Notes: generated by a model from the letters alone, not told the origin. 64,000 nt of DNA from Sphingomonas faeni (GCF_003053745.1 NZ_QAYE01000011.1:29751-93750); one strand, 5' to 3'. Shown: positions 1 through 8,940, counted from the first letter of the stretch. Numbers and translations are program-made.

Positions 1-242
1 ACCGATACGGCGCCTACCGCCGTGCCAGTCTCGTTGGGCGTGGCTGCCGGCGGAACGACAGCGGGTTCTGGCGCTGTGGTCGGAGTCGGGGTCGGGGCTG
101 GCGTAGGTAATGGCGCTGGCGTTGGTACCACTGTGATTCCGGTGTCGGCAGCACCAGCACCGGCGGACTCGCCGCCACAGCCCGCAAGGGCCGCACCGCC
201 CAGTGTGAGCCAGGCAATGACATGACGACGATCAATAATCAT
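1..242 (-). CDS. Secreted lipoprotein with Pro/Thr-rich linker (C-terminus cut off)
   Basis: The frame starts at the ATG at 242 and runs off the left edge without a stop, so only about 80 residues are visible. The N-terminus is MIIDRRHVIAWLTL, followed by a lipobox ending LAGC at about residue 24, so a lipid-anchored exported protein is expected. The twin arginine at residues 5-6 is Tat-like, but the following residues do not make a strict Tat motif. After the cysteine comes a low-complexity Gly/Ala stretch and then a repeated PTP/PAP linker of the kind that tethers secreted glycoside hydrolases or lyases. The catalytic part lies outside the window, so no enzyme can be named. It lies beside the EPS locus and reads the same way as the adjacent operon. 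Confidence 0.6.
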   Translation of the reverse strand, partial: MIIDRRHVIAWLTLGGAALAGCGGESAGAGAADTGITVVPTPAPLPTPAPTPTPTTAPEPAVVPPAATPNETGTAVGAVS

Positions 243-793
243 GGGTGGCGCATCGCTCTCGTCTTCTGGAGCAATCGAGGCATGGGGATCGAGATCAAAT
301 GGTCGCATCGTGTAGGCTTTCGTCGATCTGTAAGTATTTCGCGGCCAAACGTCGGGGCAAGCTCCGTCTATCTCGATAGCTGGTCCGCCACCTAGCGCTG
401 TGAAATACTATAAGTTTAACTTTACGATCAGCCACGAACTTCTCAATGAAGATGAGTGTCAGGCTTTCGGATTTTTTTAAACGCTATTCTCGTATTTTTA
501 CGAGTAATGGTGCTAAGAAAAATAAGGACCGATACTGGATAATAAATAGTTAATTTCAGCCAAGATAAGATTGGCGCAAATCCCAAATCATATCGTCGCC
601 TTCCGTTATTCTGCGCATAGGCCCTATGCCTTACGTCGACCCTGAAATGCGTTAGGCGCCCGTTGGCTGCAAGTAGCCCAATGGGGGTAGGGGACTTACC
701 CCCAAAGCGGTAGACCTTCATTCTGGTTTGAGATTTTAGCGATGAAGCTGAACGGTCCGGCGGGCCGACCCAAAGGATCTCGCCGGCGCCAGA
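243..793. other. AT-richer intergenic region
   Basis: I see no convincing gene here. A 92-codon minus-strand frame (443-721) has no family resemblance and loses GC-rich codon use in its second half. The stretch probably holds the promoter of the lipoprotein gene and the 3' end of the EPS operon that stops at 794. Confidence 0.4.
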
Positions 794-1255
794 TCATATA
801 ACTTTTCCCCAAAAATCAATATCTTGCTCGGCCGCCAATGCAGGCCATTGTGCGATGACCTTGGTCGCAATGTGCTTGGCGATACGTCCCGACATCGACA
901 AATGCTCGGTGCTGGAAATGCTATCGATCCAAAGTGACTTTACGCCGAGCAGCCTTCCTAGGAGGACGAATGGAAGCATAGGGGCGGATCCCGTCGTGAT
1001 TATCGCCGACGGCTTTTCGTCGCGTATAATTCGAAACGCTCGAGCGACTATGGGAAGGAACGCGGCTACGCTAAATCGCGAGGCATCGGGGACCGCATGG
1101 AACCGGCTTTCAGGTACGACGCTCGCGTAATTTTCAAACGTTGAGATATATACGACGTCAAATCCCGCGAATGCCGGCCGCAACCGCAAGAGCTCGATCC
1201 AATGCCCCCCCCCCGACGCACCAGCTAGGATGACCACGCGCCGGCTCGACGTCAT
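794..1255 (-). CDS. Alg14/PssD-like membrane-anchoring glycosyltransferase subunit
   Basis: This 153-residue protein resembles the Alg14/PssD half of a split GT28-type glycosyltransferase, which recruits the catalytic Alg13/PssE half to the inner membrane to add a sugar to a lipid-linked EPS intermediate. Seen in sequence: an N-terminal beta strand and glycine loop (VVILAGASGGGHWIEL), then ITTGSAP at about residue 90. The start is the ATG at 1255, overlapping the TGA of the export gene (TGATG). The glycine loop is encoded across a run of ten G (C on the + strand, 1205-1214), so one slipped base would kill the gene. Its presumed partner lies 9 kb away on the other strand (10081-10575). Confidence 0.75.
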   Translation of the reverse strand: MTSSRRVVILAGASGGGHWIELLRLRPAFAGFDVVYISTFENYASVVPESRFHAVPDASRFSVAAFLPIVARAFRIIRDEKPSAIITTGSAPMLPFVLLGRLLGVKSLWIDSISSTEHLSMSGRIAKHIATKVIAQWPALAAEQDIDFWGKVI

Positions 1256-1812
1256 CAAAAGTACCGCTCGGCGACCCTGACGGTATCACCAGGGTGAAGG
1301 GGCGTCGCGGCGGTTAGAACCGTCGACACTTCTACGCCTGCGTCGTCGCGAATGATGAAGATGTTGCGTTTGTTCGCTCGGTAGGTAAATCCTTGTGCTG
1401 TTGCGACTGCCTTTACGACCGTCAACCCGTTGGTGAAGGGATATTGGCCAGGCTTTGCGACTTCTCCCAGAATATAATATGGCCGGTACTCCGTCACTTC
1501 TGCTCCCACTCGCGGATCGCGGACAAAACCCCCACCTGCCAGCTTGCCGCTGATCGATTGTTCCAGCTGAGAGGGAGTCAAGCCGACGACCTTTACCGCG
1601 CCGATCAGCGGCAAGGCGATCGATCCGTCCGCCGAGACAACAAAGTCCCCACCAAGCTCCTTGAATCCGAAAGTCGTAATCCGGATCTTATCACCGGCGC
1701 CCAATAAATAGGCCGACTGCATCGCAACAGCGTTGCCTGGCGGTAAGGCTTTGGCGACGCATCCGGACACCATCATCGCCGTCAGGCTCGCTAGCGCAAT
1801 ATTTCTGTTCAT
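1255..1812 (-). CDS. Wza/GumB-like polysaccharide export lipoprotein
   Basis: This 185-residue lipoprotein should sit in the outer membrane and form the export channel for the EPS. It has a signal peptide with lipobox VSGC (Cys at about 18), a poly-export domain (about 35-110; GAGDKIRITTFG, ADGSIALPLIGAVKV) and an SLBB-type segment (about 115-170; YYILGEVAKPGQYPF). The length fits the short GumB-type exporters of sphingomonads rather than full-length Wza. The ATG at 1812 overlaps the stop of the upstream GT4 gene (TGATG), so translation is probably coupled. It works with the Wzz-like protein at 4609-5976. Confidence 0.88.
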   Translation of the reverse strand: MNRNIALASLTAMMVSGCVAKALPPGNAVAMQSAYLLGAGDKIRITTFGFKELGGDFVVSADGSIALPLIGAVKVVGLTPSQLEQSISGKLAGGGFVRDPRVGAEVTEYRPYYILGEVAKPGQYPFTNGLTVVKAVATAQGFTYRANKRNIFIIRDDAGVEVSTVLTAATPLHPGDTVRVAERYF

Positions 1813-3071
1813 CAAGACCCCTCCCCTTGGTAGCGTTCATGATAGCCCTGCCCCGCAACAGTGACGCAGCTATTTGGTATGGTATCTCTATTCGCAGTTG
1901 CGTGGCGGCTTGCCCTGCCATCCCGGGGACTCGCGCAATTCCTGTAGCGCAGTGCTCGCCGGTAAATAGTTTCGATCTCGTGGAGAACGGCGGGCCACGC
2001 GAAGGAGGCGAGCAAGCCCGGTAATGATGCGGCACGATCCTTTTGCCCGGCAAAAGCCTTGAACTGAACCAGGAATGGCACCGGGTCGGGGCGTGTTTCG
2101 AAGTCGATCAGCATGCCCATCTTCAGCCGTTCGAGTGTTCGCTGGAACGCCGGTATGTTTGAGAGAACCGGGAACAATCCAGCGGCAGCAGCTTCGACTG
2201 CAGCAATCCCAAAACCTTCGTACCGCGACGCGCAGGCAAAAACGCTGCAGCGCGCGATCAATTGGCACAGTTGCCTGTCGGTCGGTGTCGCGTGGAATTC
2301 GACCGCGTCCTCGATACCCAGCCGCGACGTCAGGGCCTGGAGAGTGGCGATCCTGGTTCCCATCTCCTTGCCCGCGACAATGAGGCGCCACGCTGGCGCT
2401 GTCTGGTGAACCGCCGCAAACCAGATCAGCAGCCGGTCCACGTTCTTGCTTGGTGCCAACCGCCCGAAATAGATCATCGTCGTTGCAGTCAGGTCACCCA
2501 GGCCCTTAAATTTCTCGGTGTCGACCGCGTTTTCGACCAGAATGACCTTTTCTTGCGCAATCGGGGAAAAGGTCGCGGCATCCTGAACGCTGGATGCCAG
2601 GACGGCCTCATACCGTCTGAGACTGAGGCGCGTAACGGTCGCAAACCAGTAGCGCTTGAGCCATCCGCCGCGCGATGTGTGAAAGATGCCGCCATGGGTC
2701 GAGACGACCATCGCCCGGCGATGCCACCGCTGGGTCACGGCCAACAGGTCAACCGAAGACTCGATGCCGTGGACGTGAATGATGTCTGCATCGTCAACAT
2801 GGCGAATGATGCCGGGCGCGAAGGGATATTTTTTGAAGCCGCGATACGGCACTCGAACAATTTCTACGCCGGAACAATGCTCCCTAGAAGGAAGCCTTGC
2901 TGGCTCGCCGTCAAAGATCCGATCAAGCGTGACAACGCGGACACGGTGCCCCGCCCGCGCCTGTCCAATCGCAAGCAGCGATACGAAATTTTCGATCCCG
3001 CCAATGCCAGGTAGATATTGCCGTACCACATGGACGATGGACATCGGCGAAATGGTGCTGATACTCGTCAT
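1812..3071 (-). CDS. Glycosyltransferase family 4/1, EPS assembly
   Basis: A 419-residue GT-B fold glycosyltransferase. It has the N-terminal acceptor domain with GIGGIENFV near residue 22, and the C-terminal nucleotide-sugar domain with FGRLAPSKNVDRLL and the ExG-type motif YEGFGIAAVEA near residue 310. It is cytosolic or membrane-associated and adds a sugar to the lipid-linked intermediate; donor and acceptor cannot be read from sequence. The frame is open further upstream (to 3146), but the ATG at 3071 overlaps the TGA of the priming transferase gene (TGATG), which decides the start. The last 40 residues are Arg-rich and lack family resemblance. Confidence 0.87.
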   Translation of the reverse strand: MTSISTISPMSIVHVVRQYLPGIGGIENFVSLLAIGQARAGHRVRVVTLDRIFDGEPARLPSREHCSGVEIVRVPYRGFKKYPFAPGIIRHVDDADIIHVHGIESSVDLLAVTQRWHRRAMVVSTHGGIFHTSRGGWLKRYWFATVTRLSLRRYEAVLASSVQDAATFSPIAQEKVILVENAVDTEKFKGLGDLTATTMIYFGRLAPSKNVDRLLIWFAAVHQTAPAWRLIVAGKEMGTRIATLQALTSRLGIEDAVEFHATPTDRQLCQLIARCSVFACASRYEGFGIAAVEAAAAGLFPVLSNIPAFQRTLERLKMGMLIDFETRPDPVPFLVQFKAFAGQKDRAASLPGLLASFAWPAVLHEIETIYRRALRYRNCASPRDGRASRHATANRDTIPNSCVTVAGQGYHERYQGEGS

Positions 3072-3766
3072 CAGTACGCACTGCGATCGCGCACCATTTT
3101 GGGCACTGTTTGGAAGATAATTGCAATGTCGAACAACGGTGTCCACCGCCTGATATATTCCACATCGGCATCAAGACGTCGTGCCATGTAAGACAGATCA
3201 TGAATTTCGCCACGCAGTCCACGCACCTGTGCCAGCCCAGTAAGGCCGGGCTTGACCAGGAAGCGATTATTATATCCATCAAGCAACGCGCTGTAGTGGC
3301 GATCATGGGCAAGGGCGTGCGGCCTTGGACCAACCAGCGACATGTCTCCTAAGAGAATATTGAACAATTGAGGAATTTCGTCGAGACTGGTGCCTCGCAG
3401 GAAACGCCCAACCGGCGTGACACGCATATCACCGCGGCACGCGTGCGCAATCATGTCACCATCCTCGATGACCGTCATAGTTCGAAACTTAATGATCCGG
3501 AACGGTCGGCCACGATATCCGGTTCGGGTTTGCCGGAAAAAAATCGGCCCATGCGTGGTCGATTTGATGAGGATGGCGATCATGACCAAGACAGGTGCGC
3601 TGACGAGCAGCGCCAGCAGTGAAACGACGATATCGATTATACGCTTCGATGACGAGTCCGATTGATTGGCACCCTTATTCAACGTTTGCGGCACCTCTCC
3701 ACCGACGACTTTCACGGTACCATTATTGATGGCTGCATCGTTACTGGTGTCTGCCGACAAAAGCAT
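3071..3766 (-). CDS. Undecaprenyl-phosphate sugar-1-phosphate transferase (priming enzyme)
   Basis: This enzyme should begin the repeat unit by moving a sugar-1-phosphate from a nucleotide sugar onto undecaprenyl phosphate at the inner membrane. The 231-residue protein is the short monotopic form: a polar N-tail, one membrane hairpin (about 42-67), KFRTM (about 93), the catalytic Asp-Glu pair in SLDEIPQLFNILLGDMSLVG (about 127-146) and VGPRP. It lacks the extra membrane helices of WcaJ/GumD-type enzymes. The ATG at 3766 has an AAAGGA box about 9 bases upstream. It is the first gene of a four-gene coupled operon that runs to 794. The sugar (Glc, Gal or other) is not determinable. Confidence 0.9.
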   Translation of the reverse strand: MLLSADTSNDAAINNGTVKVVGGEVPQTLNKGANQSDSSSKRIIDIVVSLLALLVSAPVLVMIAILIKSTTHGPIFFRQTRTGYRGRPFRIIKFRTMTVIEDGDMIAHACRGDMRVTPVGRFLRGTSLDEIPQLFNILLGDMSLVGPRPHALAHDRHYSALLDGYNNRFLVKPGLTGLAQVRGLRGEIHDLSYMARRLDADVEYIRRWTPLFDIAIIFQTVPKMVRDRSAY

Positions 3767-3886
3767 AGCATAATCCTTTGCATATCATCGGCAATACATA
3801 CTCTACTTGGGCATAGCTTATTGAGTTCATAAGTATAGTATAACTATTTGACGATATGACTACTTCGTAGTCTCAGGGCGCAAGTG
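3767..3886. promoter_or_regulatory. Likely promoter region of the priming-transferase operon
   Basis: A 120-bp AT-rich gap between two minus-strand operons. It is the only non-coding space upstream of the coupled 3766-to-794 gene set. No specific operator was recognised. Confidence 0.35.
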
Positions 3887-4609
3887 TTACACATCAGTTG
3901 CGATAATGATCCCGAACACGGTCGTGCCCATTGCTGAAAGGCGCTGGGTAATATGATCAACCCTTGCAATTTCGGTTTTGTTACGACGGACAACCAGCAC
4001 AACGCCGTCCATTACCTCGCATAACGCCGGAGGATCGCTTGTTGCGTTGCCGCCATCGACGATCAACATATCCTGCCAGTCCAGTAGCGGCATCACGCGT
4101 CGGTGGAACCGTTCTGCATCGACGTGATCTGCATCGTCGGTATCGGCCGATCCGGCTGACAGCAGCGACAGGTTGCGGACAGACGTACCGACAGGTGCTG
4201 TGCGGGCCTCGCTTACCCCCGCAAGGACAGCCGAGAGACCAATACCAGGCAGCACGCCCAGCAGGTCTTGCTGCATGGCACCGCTGACATTGGCGTCGAC
4301 AATGACCGTCGTCACGCCGGTTCGTGCGTAGGATATACCAAGGTTTGCAGCAATAAAGGCGGCCTCTGCACCGGCGTCGATGCCGACTACGGCAATGGAC
4401 CGTGCCGGTGCGGCGCTGGGCCGTACTAGCGCTGAGATCGACAGCCTCAGCGATCTGATCAACTGACCGATCAGATCGTCGCCGTGCAAACCGCCCGCCG
4501 CTGGAGCGGCCGGTAAACGGTCGACCGGCAGCTGATGAGCCAGTGCGTCGCCCTTGGCGTATACAAGCTCTTCTGTACCGACATTGTCATCTATCGAACG
4601 GATCCGCAT
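3887..4609 (-). CDS. CpsD/ExoP-type P-loop protein with degenerate Walker A
   Basis: This 240-residue protein sits where the cytoplasmic tyrosine-kinase partner (BY-kinase, CpsD/GelE type) of a Wzz-like protein is expected, and would control chain length or assembly. The MinD/ParA-like fold is recognisable: VIVDAN (Walker A', about 102-107) and MLIVDGG (Walker B, about 181-187). The Walker A position reads VGIDAGAEAAF (about 75-85) and lacks the GK[ST] needed for ATP binding, and there is no C-terminal tyrosine cluster. It is therefore probably a regulatory pseudo-kinase or scaffold. Its ATG overlaps the TAA of the Wzz-like gene (TAATG). Confidence 0.75.
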   Translation of the reverse strand: MRIRSIDDNVGTEELVYAKGDALAHQLPVDRLPAAPAAGGLHGDDLIGQLIRSLRLSISALVRPSAAPARSIAVVGIDAGAEAAFIAANLGISYARTGVTTVIVDANVSGAMQQDLLGVLPGIGLSAVLAGVSEARTAPVGTSVRNLSLLSAGSADTDDADHVDAERFHRRVMPLLDWQDMLIVDGGNATSDPPALCEVMDGVVLVVRRNKTEIARVDHITQRLSAMGTTVFGIIIATDV

Positions 4610-5976
4610 TACATCCCTCCTGCCAAGATGCGTCCCGGGCGGGACGTCGCAAAATTGAATCTGCCAATCACAGAAGCATCGGTTGCCTCCATCAGTCCGG
4701 CTGAGGTGCGCACAAGCGGCCGACGAACTTCAAGAATCACCGCTGTGAGGACGCCGAGTACCAGCCCTGCAAGCGCTGCGATAAAGACAAGCAACGGTAC
4801 ATTGGGACTGGCTGGCAACAAAGGCGGCGTTGCGCGGTCCACCTGCTGCGCGTTCGTCGTCGGCAGTCCGCTTTGCAGCCGCATGAGGTTCAACCGCTGC
4901 GTGACCGCGTCATAGGCCTTTTGCGCGGTAGCGACGTCGTTCTGCAGTGCCTCGACTTCGCTCTGATTGCCGGACAAGGCCAACATCCGAGCGCGCTGTT
5001 GCGACACTAGGGCCTCAAGTTGGGACTCGCGGGACGATGCAGCCGAGCTGGCGACCTTCACCGATCGGCTGGCGGTCGATGTCTCGCTGCCCAATTTTGC
5101 GCGTAGCACCGCCAGTTCGGCTTGCGCGGCCAGCATATCAGGGTGGTTGGGTCCGTAATTCGATCCCAGTTGGCCAATCTTTGCTTCGCTGATCGCAGCC
5201 TGCTGCCTGAGCGACTGGATCACCGCAGTGGACTGAACATCTGGCGATTCTGTTACCCGCGTGCCTGCGCGAGCGCGCAAATCGGCAGCGCCGCCCTCGG
5301 CCTGGGCGAGCTGCCCCGACAGCGCGCTCAATCGGTCCGCCTCGAGCGCCAGCACGCTGCCATCCACTATACCGTGGCTACGCTGAAAGTCGGTGACCCG
5401 GCTCTGTGCATCTTCCAACTTGGCGCGAACCTCATTGGTCCGCTGCTGGAACCAGCTGGCATATTGCTTGGCGGTATCCGTGCTGATTTGCATCCGCATC
5501 GAGACAAAGTTCGCGGCAAAACTGTTGGCAATCCGCGCGGCAAAGTCAGGGTTGCTGGCACGGAAGCGCACGGCAAGGACATTGGTGTCGCGCTCCGGCA
5601 GCACCTCGAGCTGGGCAAGCAGGTCGGTGGTAAGCCAGCGCTCGAACGATCCTGCTTTATGACCGCCCTTGGCCCATGCGTTTGCAAGCGTGCGGTCCGC
5701 CAACAGCCTTTCCGATACAATGACGCGCCGCGCGACGGCATCGCTTTTGATAATATCGGCTTGCGTGCCGAGCAGCGATCGGTCGTCCTGCGACGCGCTC
5801 GACTCCTGCAGCGCCGGGCTTGGTCCCTTCTCGTCGAACAATAGCGAGGCGCGGGCAACATAGGATCGCTCGACGGTCGATATCCACAACATCGCCAACC
5901 CGATGGTCAGGGCAAAAATACCGAGAATGAGTTTCCAACGGGCGCGCAACGCAGCCCACATATCGGACGAAAACAT
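4609..5976 (-). CDS. Wzz/GumC-like polysaccharide co-polymerase
   Basis: A 455-residue inner-membrane protein of the PCP-2 class, which sets EPS chain length and couples polymerisation to the outer-membrane exporter. Seen: an N-terminal membrane helix (about 14-34), a Wzz domain, a long periplasmic coiled-coil (about 170-370, including DVATAQKAYDAVTQRLNLMR) and a second helix (about 400-425) preceded by the Pro-rich segment PPLLPASPNVP typical of the family. No kinase domain is fused; the ATPase-like partner is the next, translationally coupled gene. It lies 6 bp downstream of the AAA ATPase gene, so the four genes 8644-3887 look like one operon. Confidence 0.88.
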   Translation of the reverse strand: MFSSDMWAALRARWKLILGIFALTIGLAMLWISTVERSYVARASLLFDEKGPSPALQESSASQDDRSLLGTQADIIKSDAVARRVIVSERLLADRTLANAWAKGGHKAGSFERWLTTDLLAQLEVLPERDTNVLAVRFRASNPDFAARIANSFAANFVSMRMQISTDTAKQYASWFQQRTNEVRAKLEDAQSRVTDFQRSHGIVDGSVLALEADRLSALSGQLAQAEGGAADLRARAGTRVTESPDVQSTAVIQSLRQQAAISEAKIGQLGSNYGPNHPDMLAAQAELAVLRAKLGSETSTASRSVKVASSAASSRESQLEALVSQQRARMLALSGNQSEVEALQNDVATAQKAYDAVTQRLNLMRLQSGLPTTNAQQVDRATPPLLPASPNVPLLVFIAALAGLVLGVLTAVILEVRRPLVRTSAGLMEATDASVIGRFNFATSRPGRILAGGM

Positions 5977-5982
5977 TGTGTC

Positions 5983-7287
5983 TTACCCCTCTCTTAGATT
6001 GGCTGCCTGCGCCGCGTGCCCGATCGCCAGGATTGCCAGCAGAAATTGTGGAGCCGCGCCGTCGCGAAAATAGAAGCGATCGGGATGGCTCTCGTCGGCC
6101 AACAGCGCGGACCCCAGCACTGTCTGCATGTCACTATCGGCATGGACGCAATCGGTGACCGCCGCCTCGCGTGCGCAGTGCTCAAGACCCTCGCGTGTCT
6201 CAGGCGCTGCGGTCTCAAGACTTCTGAACAGCGTCGCATCCGGACCATTTACCATTGCCCAGGTATCGAACGCGCGCGCCATGCCTGCCTGCATGATGGT
6301 CATATCGATATTACGGGTCCCGCGGCGCGTTGCCTCGATCGCGGCAACATAGCAGAACAGCTGAAGATGATAGGGCGATCCGCACGAGATCGATGTAATC
6401 AAGGTACGGCATGCGGCGTCGAAGGTTACGCCCGCTCGAGCAGCACCGGTATCGATCAGGGCCAGCATGTCACCTTGTGAAATGCGCCCGATAGGGACTG
6501 GTACGAGATGACGACGAAGTGAGGGGTGACACCGTATAAGATCGTCCAGGGTACGGCCAATCCCGACGATCATAACCTGCACTGAGGACCGTGCGTCCGA
6601 CAAAAGCTTTATCAGTGTCGCGACCTGCTCGACGACTGCGGCACTCTCGGCGCGATCGAATTCATCGAAGATCAATATTACTTGCCGGCCATCTGATAGA
6701 TATGAAAATAGATCGACAATCGCACGCGCGCCAAACTCTCCGTCCAGAAGCTTCATATCACGGTCAAAATTCACCTTTTCTTTCAACGATACCGATGATT
6801 CGGGAATGAAGGCGAGATACGGGCGAATGAGTTCGGCAAACGACGTGGCGGCTTCGCAGGCAGCGTAAATGACAACGGCGCCTTGCTGATCGGCATAATC
6901 GCCAAAAACCTGAGCGAGGGAAGTTTTCCCCGACCCACGCGCGCCGTGGATGACCGCGTGCTGGCGGTTGAAGAGCACGGCGTCGAACAATGCTTCTAGC
7001 TTGTCGTCACGACCATGAAGGTTTTTGCGCTGGCGAACCGGGTGTGCGGAATCGAACGCATTCATGATCCGCACGGTTTCGTTCCGGTTTATCAGGCGAC
7101 CGCCGAACGGAATTGGGGTGGCTTCGGCGCGAGCCGCAATGTCGGCGTGTTCCGGTTCAAGCGGCTGTATCACGGCGCCGTAATGCCGCTGATCAACTGG
7201 CGAGGCGACCAGCCACTGCCATAGCCCATTCCAGACCCGCAGCAGCATATTGCCGTCGGCTTTCGTTGACGCGAGACTAACGTTCAT
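5983..7287 (-). CDS. AAA/ExeA-like ATPase embedded in the EPS operon
   Basis: A 434-residue soluble P-loop ATPase of the AAA_16/Orc1-like class. Seen: Walker A GARGSGKT (about 115-122), Walker B ILIFDEFD (about 200-207), a sensor-like VGIGRT and a helical C-terminal half. The first 60 residues carry no recognised domain. It lies between the polymerase and co-polymerase genes with short gaps (64 bp and 6 bp), so a role in EPS assembly or its control is likely by context. It does not match the exosortase-locus ATPase family at its N-terminus. The substrate and partner are unknown. Confidence 0.75.
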   Translation of the reverse strand: MNVSLASTKADGNMLLRVWNGLWQWLVASPVDQRHYGAVIQPLEPEHADIAARAEATPIPFGGRLINRNETVRIMNAFDSAHPVRQRKNLHGRDDKLEALFDAVLFNRQHAVIHGARGSGKTSLAQVFGDYADQQGAVVIYAACEAATSFAELIRPYLAFIPESSVSLKEKVNFDRDMKLLDGEFGARAIVDLFSYLSDGRQVILIFDEFDRAESAAVVEQVATLIKLLSDARSSVQVMIVGIGRTLDDLIRCHPSLRRHLVPVPIGRISQGDMLALIDTGAARAGVTFDAACRTLITSISCGSPYHLQLFCYVAAIEATRRGTRNIDMTIMQAGMARAFDTWAMVNGPDATLFRSLETAAPETREGLEHCAREAAVTDCVHADSDMQTVLGSALLADESHPDRFYFRDGAAPQFLLAILAIGHAAQAANLREG

Positions 7288-7351
7288 CGCACACCATTTC
7301 GCATAGGAACCCCCGGTAAACGGACATGGACATCGGCTATGACGCGGCAGG

Positions 7352-8644
7352 TCATGTTGCTGGCTTCAACGTCAGCGTGCCCGAGCGCGGTCGGATCGCC
7401 GGTGAGCGCCGCCACGGTGTGCTCGGGAAGAAGTCTGGCGAGCGCATGAACCCCGCGAGCAGCCATAGCGGCGCCGCGATCTTCATACTGAAGACGGCAT
7501 TGCCGGCGACCAGCAGGTTGAGAAACAGGAATAAGCTTACCGACCAGGCACAGCGGCGCTGTTCAGGCGTTCGGAAGGGGACTGCCAGCGCCACGTAGAG
7601 CCAGATGGCAACAGCCCCAACGAGCGAACAGGAATATATAAGATAGGAATAGCCGCTGTCGGGAAACGCGCTGGCATCGGCGACCCGAAACCCTAGCGAT
7701 GCTGGAAAGTCGGTCATCGACAGGAGGCGAACCGAGAGACCGATCCGGCCGGCCAAATCGTCTTCTTTCGAGGGGCCCATCCAGGATGATAACCCAACCG
7801 CAAGAGACAGCAGCAGCAGAGGCAAAATTAAGGTACCATAGCGCGGTAGTCGCGGATACAGGAAATACCCGAGCATCGTAATGCTCGCAAATACCGATGC
7901 CATACGCGTATTGTTCGACATCAACGCCAAAATAACAAAACTCCCGATCAATATTTTTTCGCCACGGGCCAGCGTCCGCCACATGGTCACCAGATAGATT
8001 GCGATAACGCTCGCAAAATTGGCGAGAGACGTCTGCTCGAGAAATATAGAGGACGTTCTCGGTGTCGTGAACAGGCCAAAGCTGAACCGCCCCTCAAATC
8101 CTAACGCATTGCCGAATAAGCCGACGTCGCCATAATCGACCTCGCCCAGCCCTCTGGTATTTTGATAATAGCTGAAGGGTTTAAATAGCGAACTATATTG
8201 CGATACTGCTGCTATCTCGAATATCATAACCACACCAACAACGGAAACCGCAATCAAGAACGTTGTTCTCATTGTCGAAATGTTTGATCGTATGCCTAAG
8301 GCTGTAAACAGTGCGACAATTGCAACGTTTCGCAGAGCCTCTACCAAGAGGCCGCCATTACTGAGGGAAAGAAATATCGTACCAAAAAATGTTCCGATCA
8401 AAAAGGTCAGCCATGCGGCATCGCGTGGCGTCAGCCGATGTCGGGCAACAACCAGTCCCGCTCCGCTCAAGACGACGAACTCGCACAAGGCGACCTGAGT
8501 AACCGACAGGCTCATGACGTGGCCATTTATTATGGCAAGTACAGCATTGTAGCAGATGGCCGCCAACAACAGAATGACGATTGGCCACCGCACCCCTTGT
8601 CTTTCGGATCCGCTTTCCTGCACGCTATGTATCCCCCCAGGCAT
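7352..8644 (-). CDS. Wzy-like EPS polymerase / O-antigen ligase-like membrane protein
   Basis: A 430-residue polytopic protein with about ten to twelve hydrophobic helices and a large loop after the fifth helix (about 160-200, PFSYYQNTRG..VDYGDVG..EGRFSFGLFTTPRTSS). This is the layout of O-antigen polymerases and ligases, which join lipid-linked repeat units on the periplasmic face. Such proteins share little sequence, so the call rests on topology, the RTSSIFLEQTS segment and the EPS context. It is the first gene of a four-gene minus-strand operon. The start at 8644 is the first ATG; the C-terminal 25 residues are basic and polar. Confidence 0.7.
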   Translation of the reverse strand: MPGGIHSVQESGSERQGVRWPIVILLLAAICYNAVLAIINGHVMSLSVTQVALCEFVVLSGAGLVVARHRLTPRDAAWLTFLIGTFFGTIFLSLSNGGLLVEALRNVAIVALFTALGIRSNISTMRTTFLIAVSVVGVVMIFEIAAVSQYSSLFKPFSYYQNTRGLGEVDYGDVGLFGNALGFEGRFSFGLFTTPRTSSIFLEQTSLANFASVIAIYLVTMWRTLARGEKILIGSFVILALMSNNTRMASVFASITMLGYFLYPRLPRYGTLILPLLLLSLAVGLSSWMGPSKEDDLAGRIGLSVRLLSMTDFPASLGFRVADASAFPDSGYSYLIYSCSLVGAVAIWLYVALAVPFRTPEQRRCAWSVSLFLFLNLLVAGNAVFSMKIAAPLWLLAGFMRSPDFFPSTPWRRSPAIRPRSGTLTLKPAT

Positions 8645-8940
8645 AGCCGCAACATAGTTTGCATTAAGGGGTTCAAGAAATCACTATTGTGATATTACGG
8701 TAACTCAAAGGTAGTACAGACAGAACTACCGATTTTTTTGATTTTCAATCACCTATCAAATCTTACCCTGCCGCCCTTAGCCGAGCGCGTAGCGTCGTCT
8801 ATTCGCCAAATGGTCCTGAAGGCCTACGCTTTGCGATCAAATACCCTCATTCACAGTGAGTAATACTGTTGCCTACTACGTTTAACGGCAAGTGCTCGCC
8901 TAAGATGATGGTCGAATCGGAAGATTAGGGGATGCGACTA
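8645..8940. promoter_or_regulatory. Divergent intergenic region of two EPS operons
   Basis: About 300 bp between the polymerase operon (minus) and the Gfo/Idh gene (plus), with AT-rich stretches near 8690-8760 and 8860-8890. It must hold both promoters. No specific operator was recognised. Confidence 0.45.

Noticed and set aside
443..721. 92-codon minus-strand ORF as a gene
   Set aside because: No RBS, no family resemblance, AT-rich second half; more likely intergenic.
2262..3014. 250-codon plus-strand ORF
   Set aside because: Antisense shadow of the GT4 gene, which has clear motifs and coupled starts.
5983..7287. Exosortase/PEP-CTERM-locus ATPase
   Set aside because: The N-terminus does not match that family and no exosortase or PEP-CTERM genes are present.
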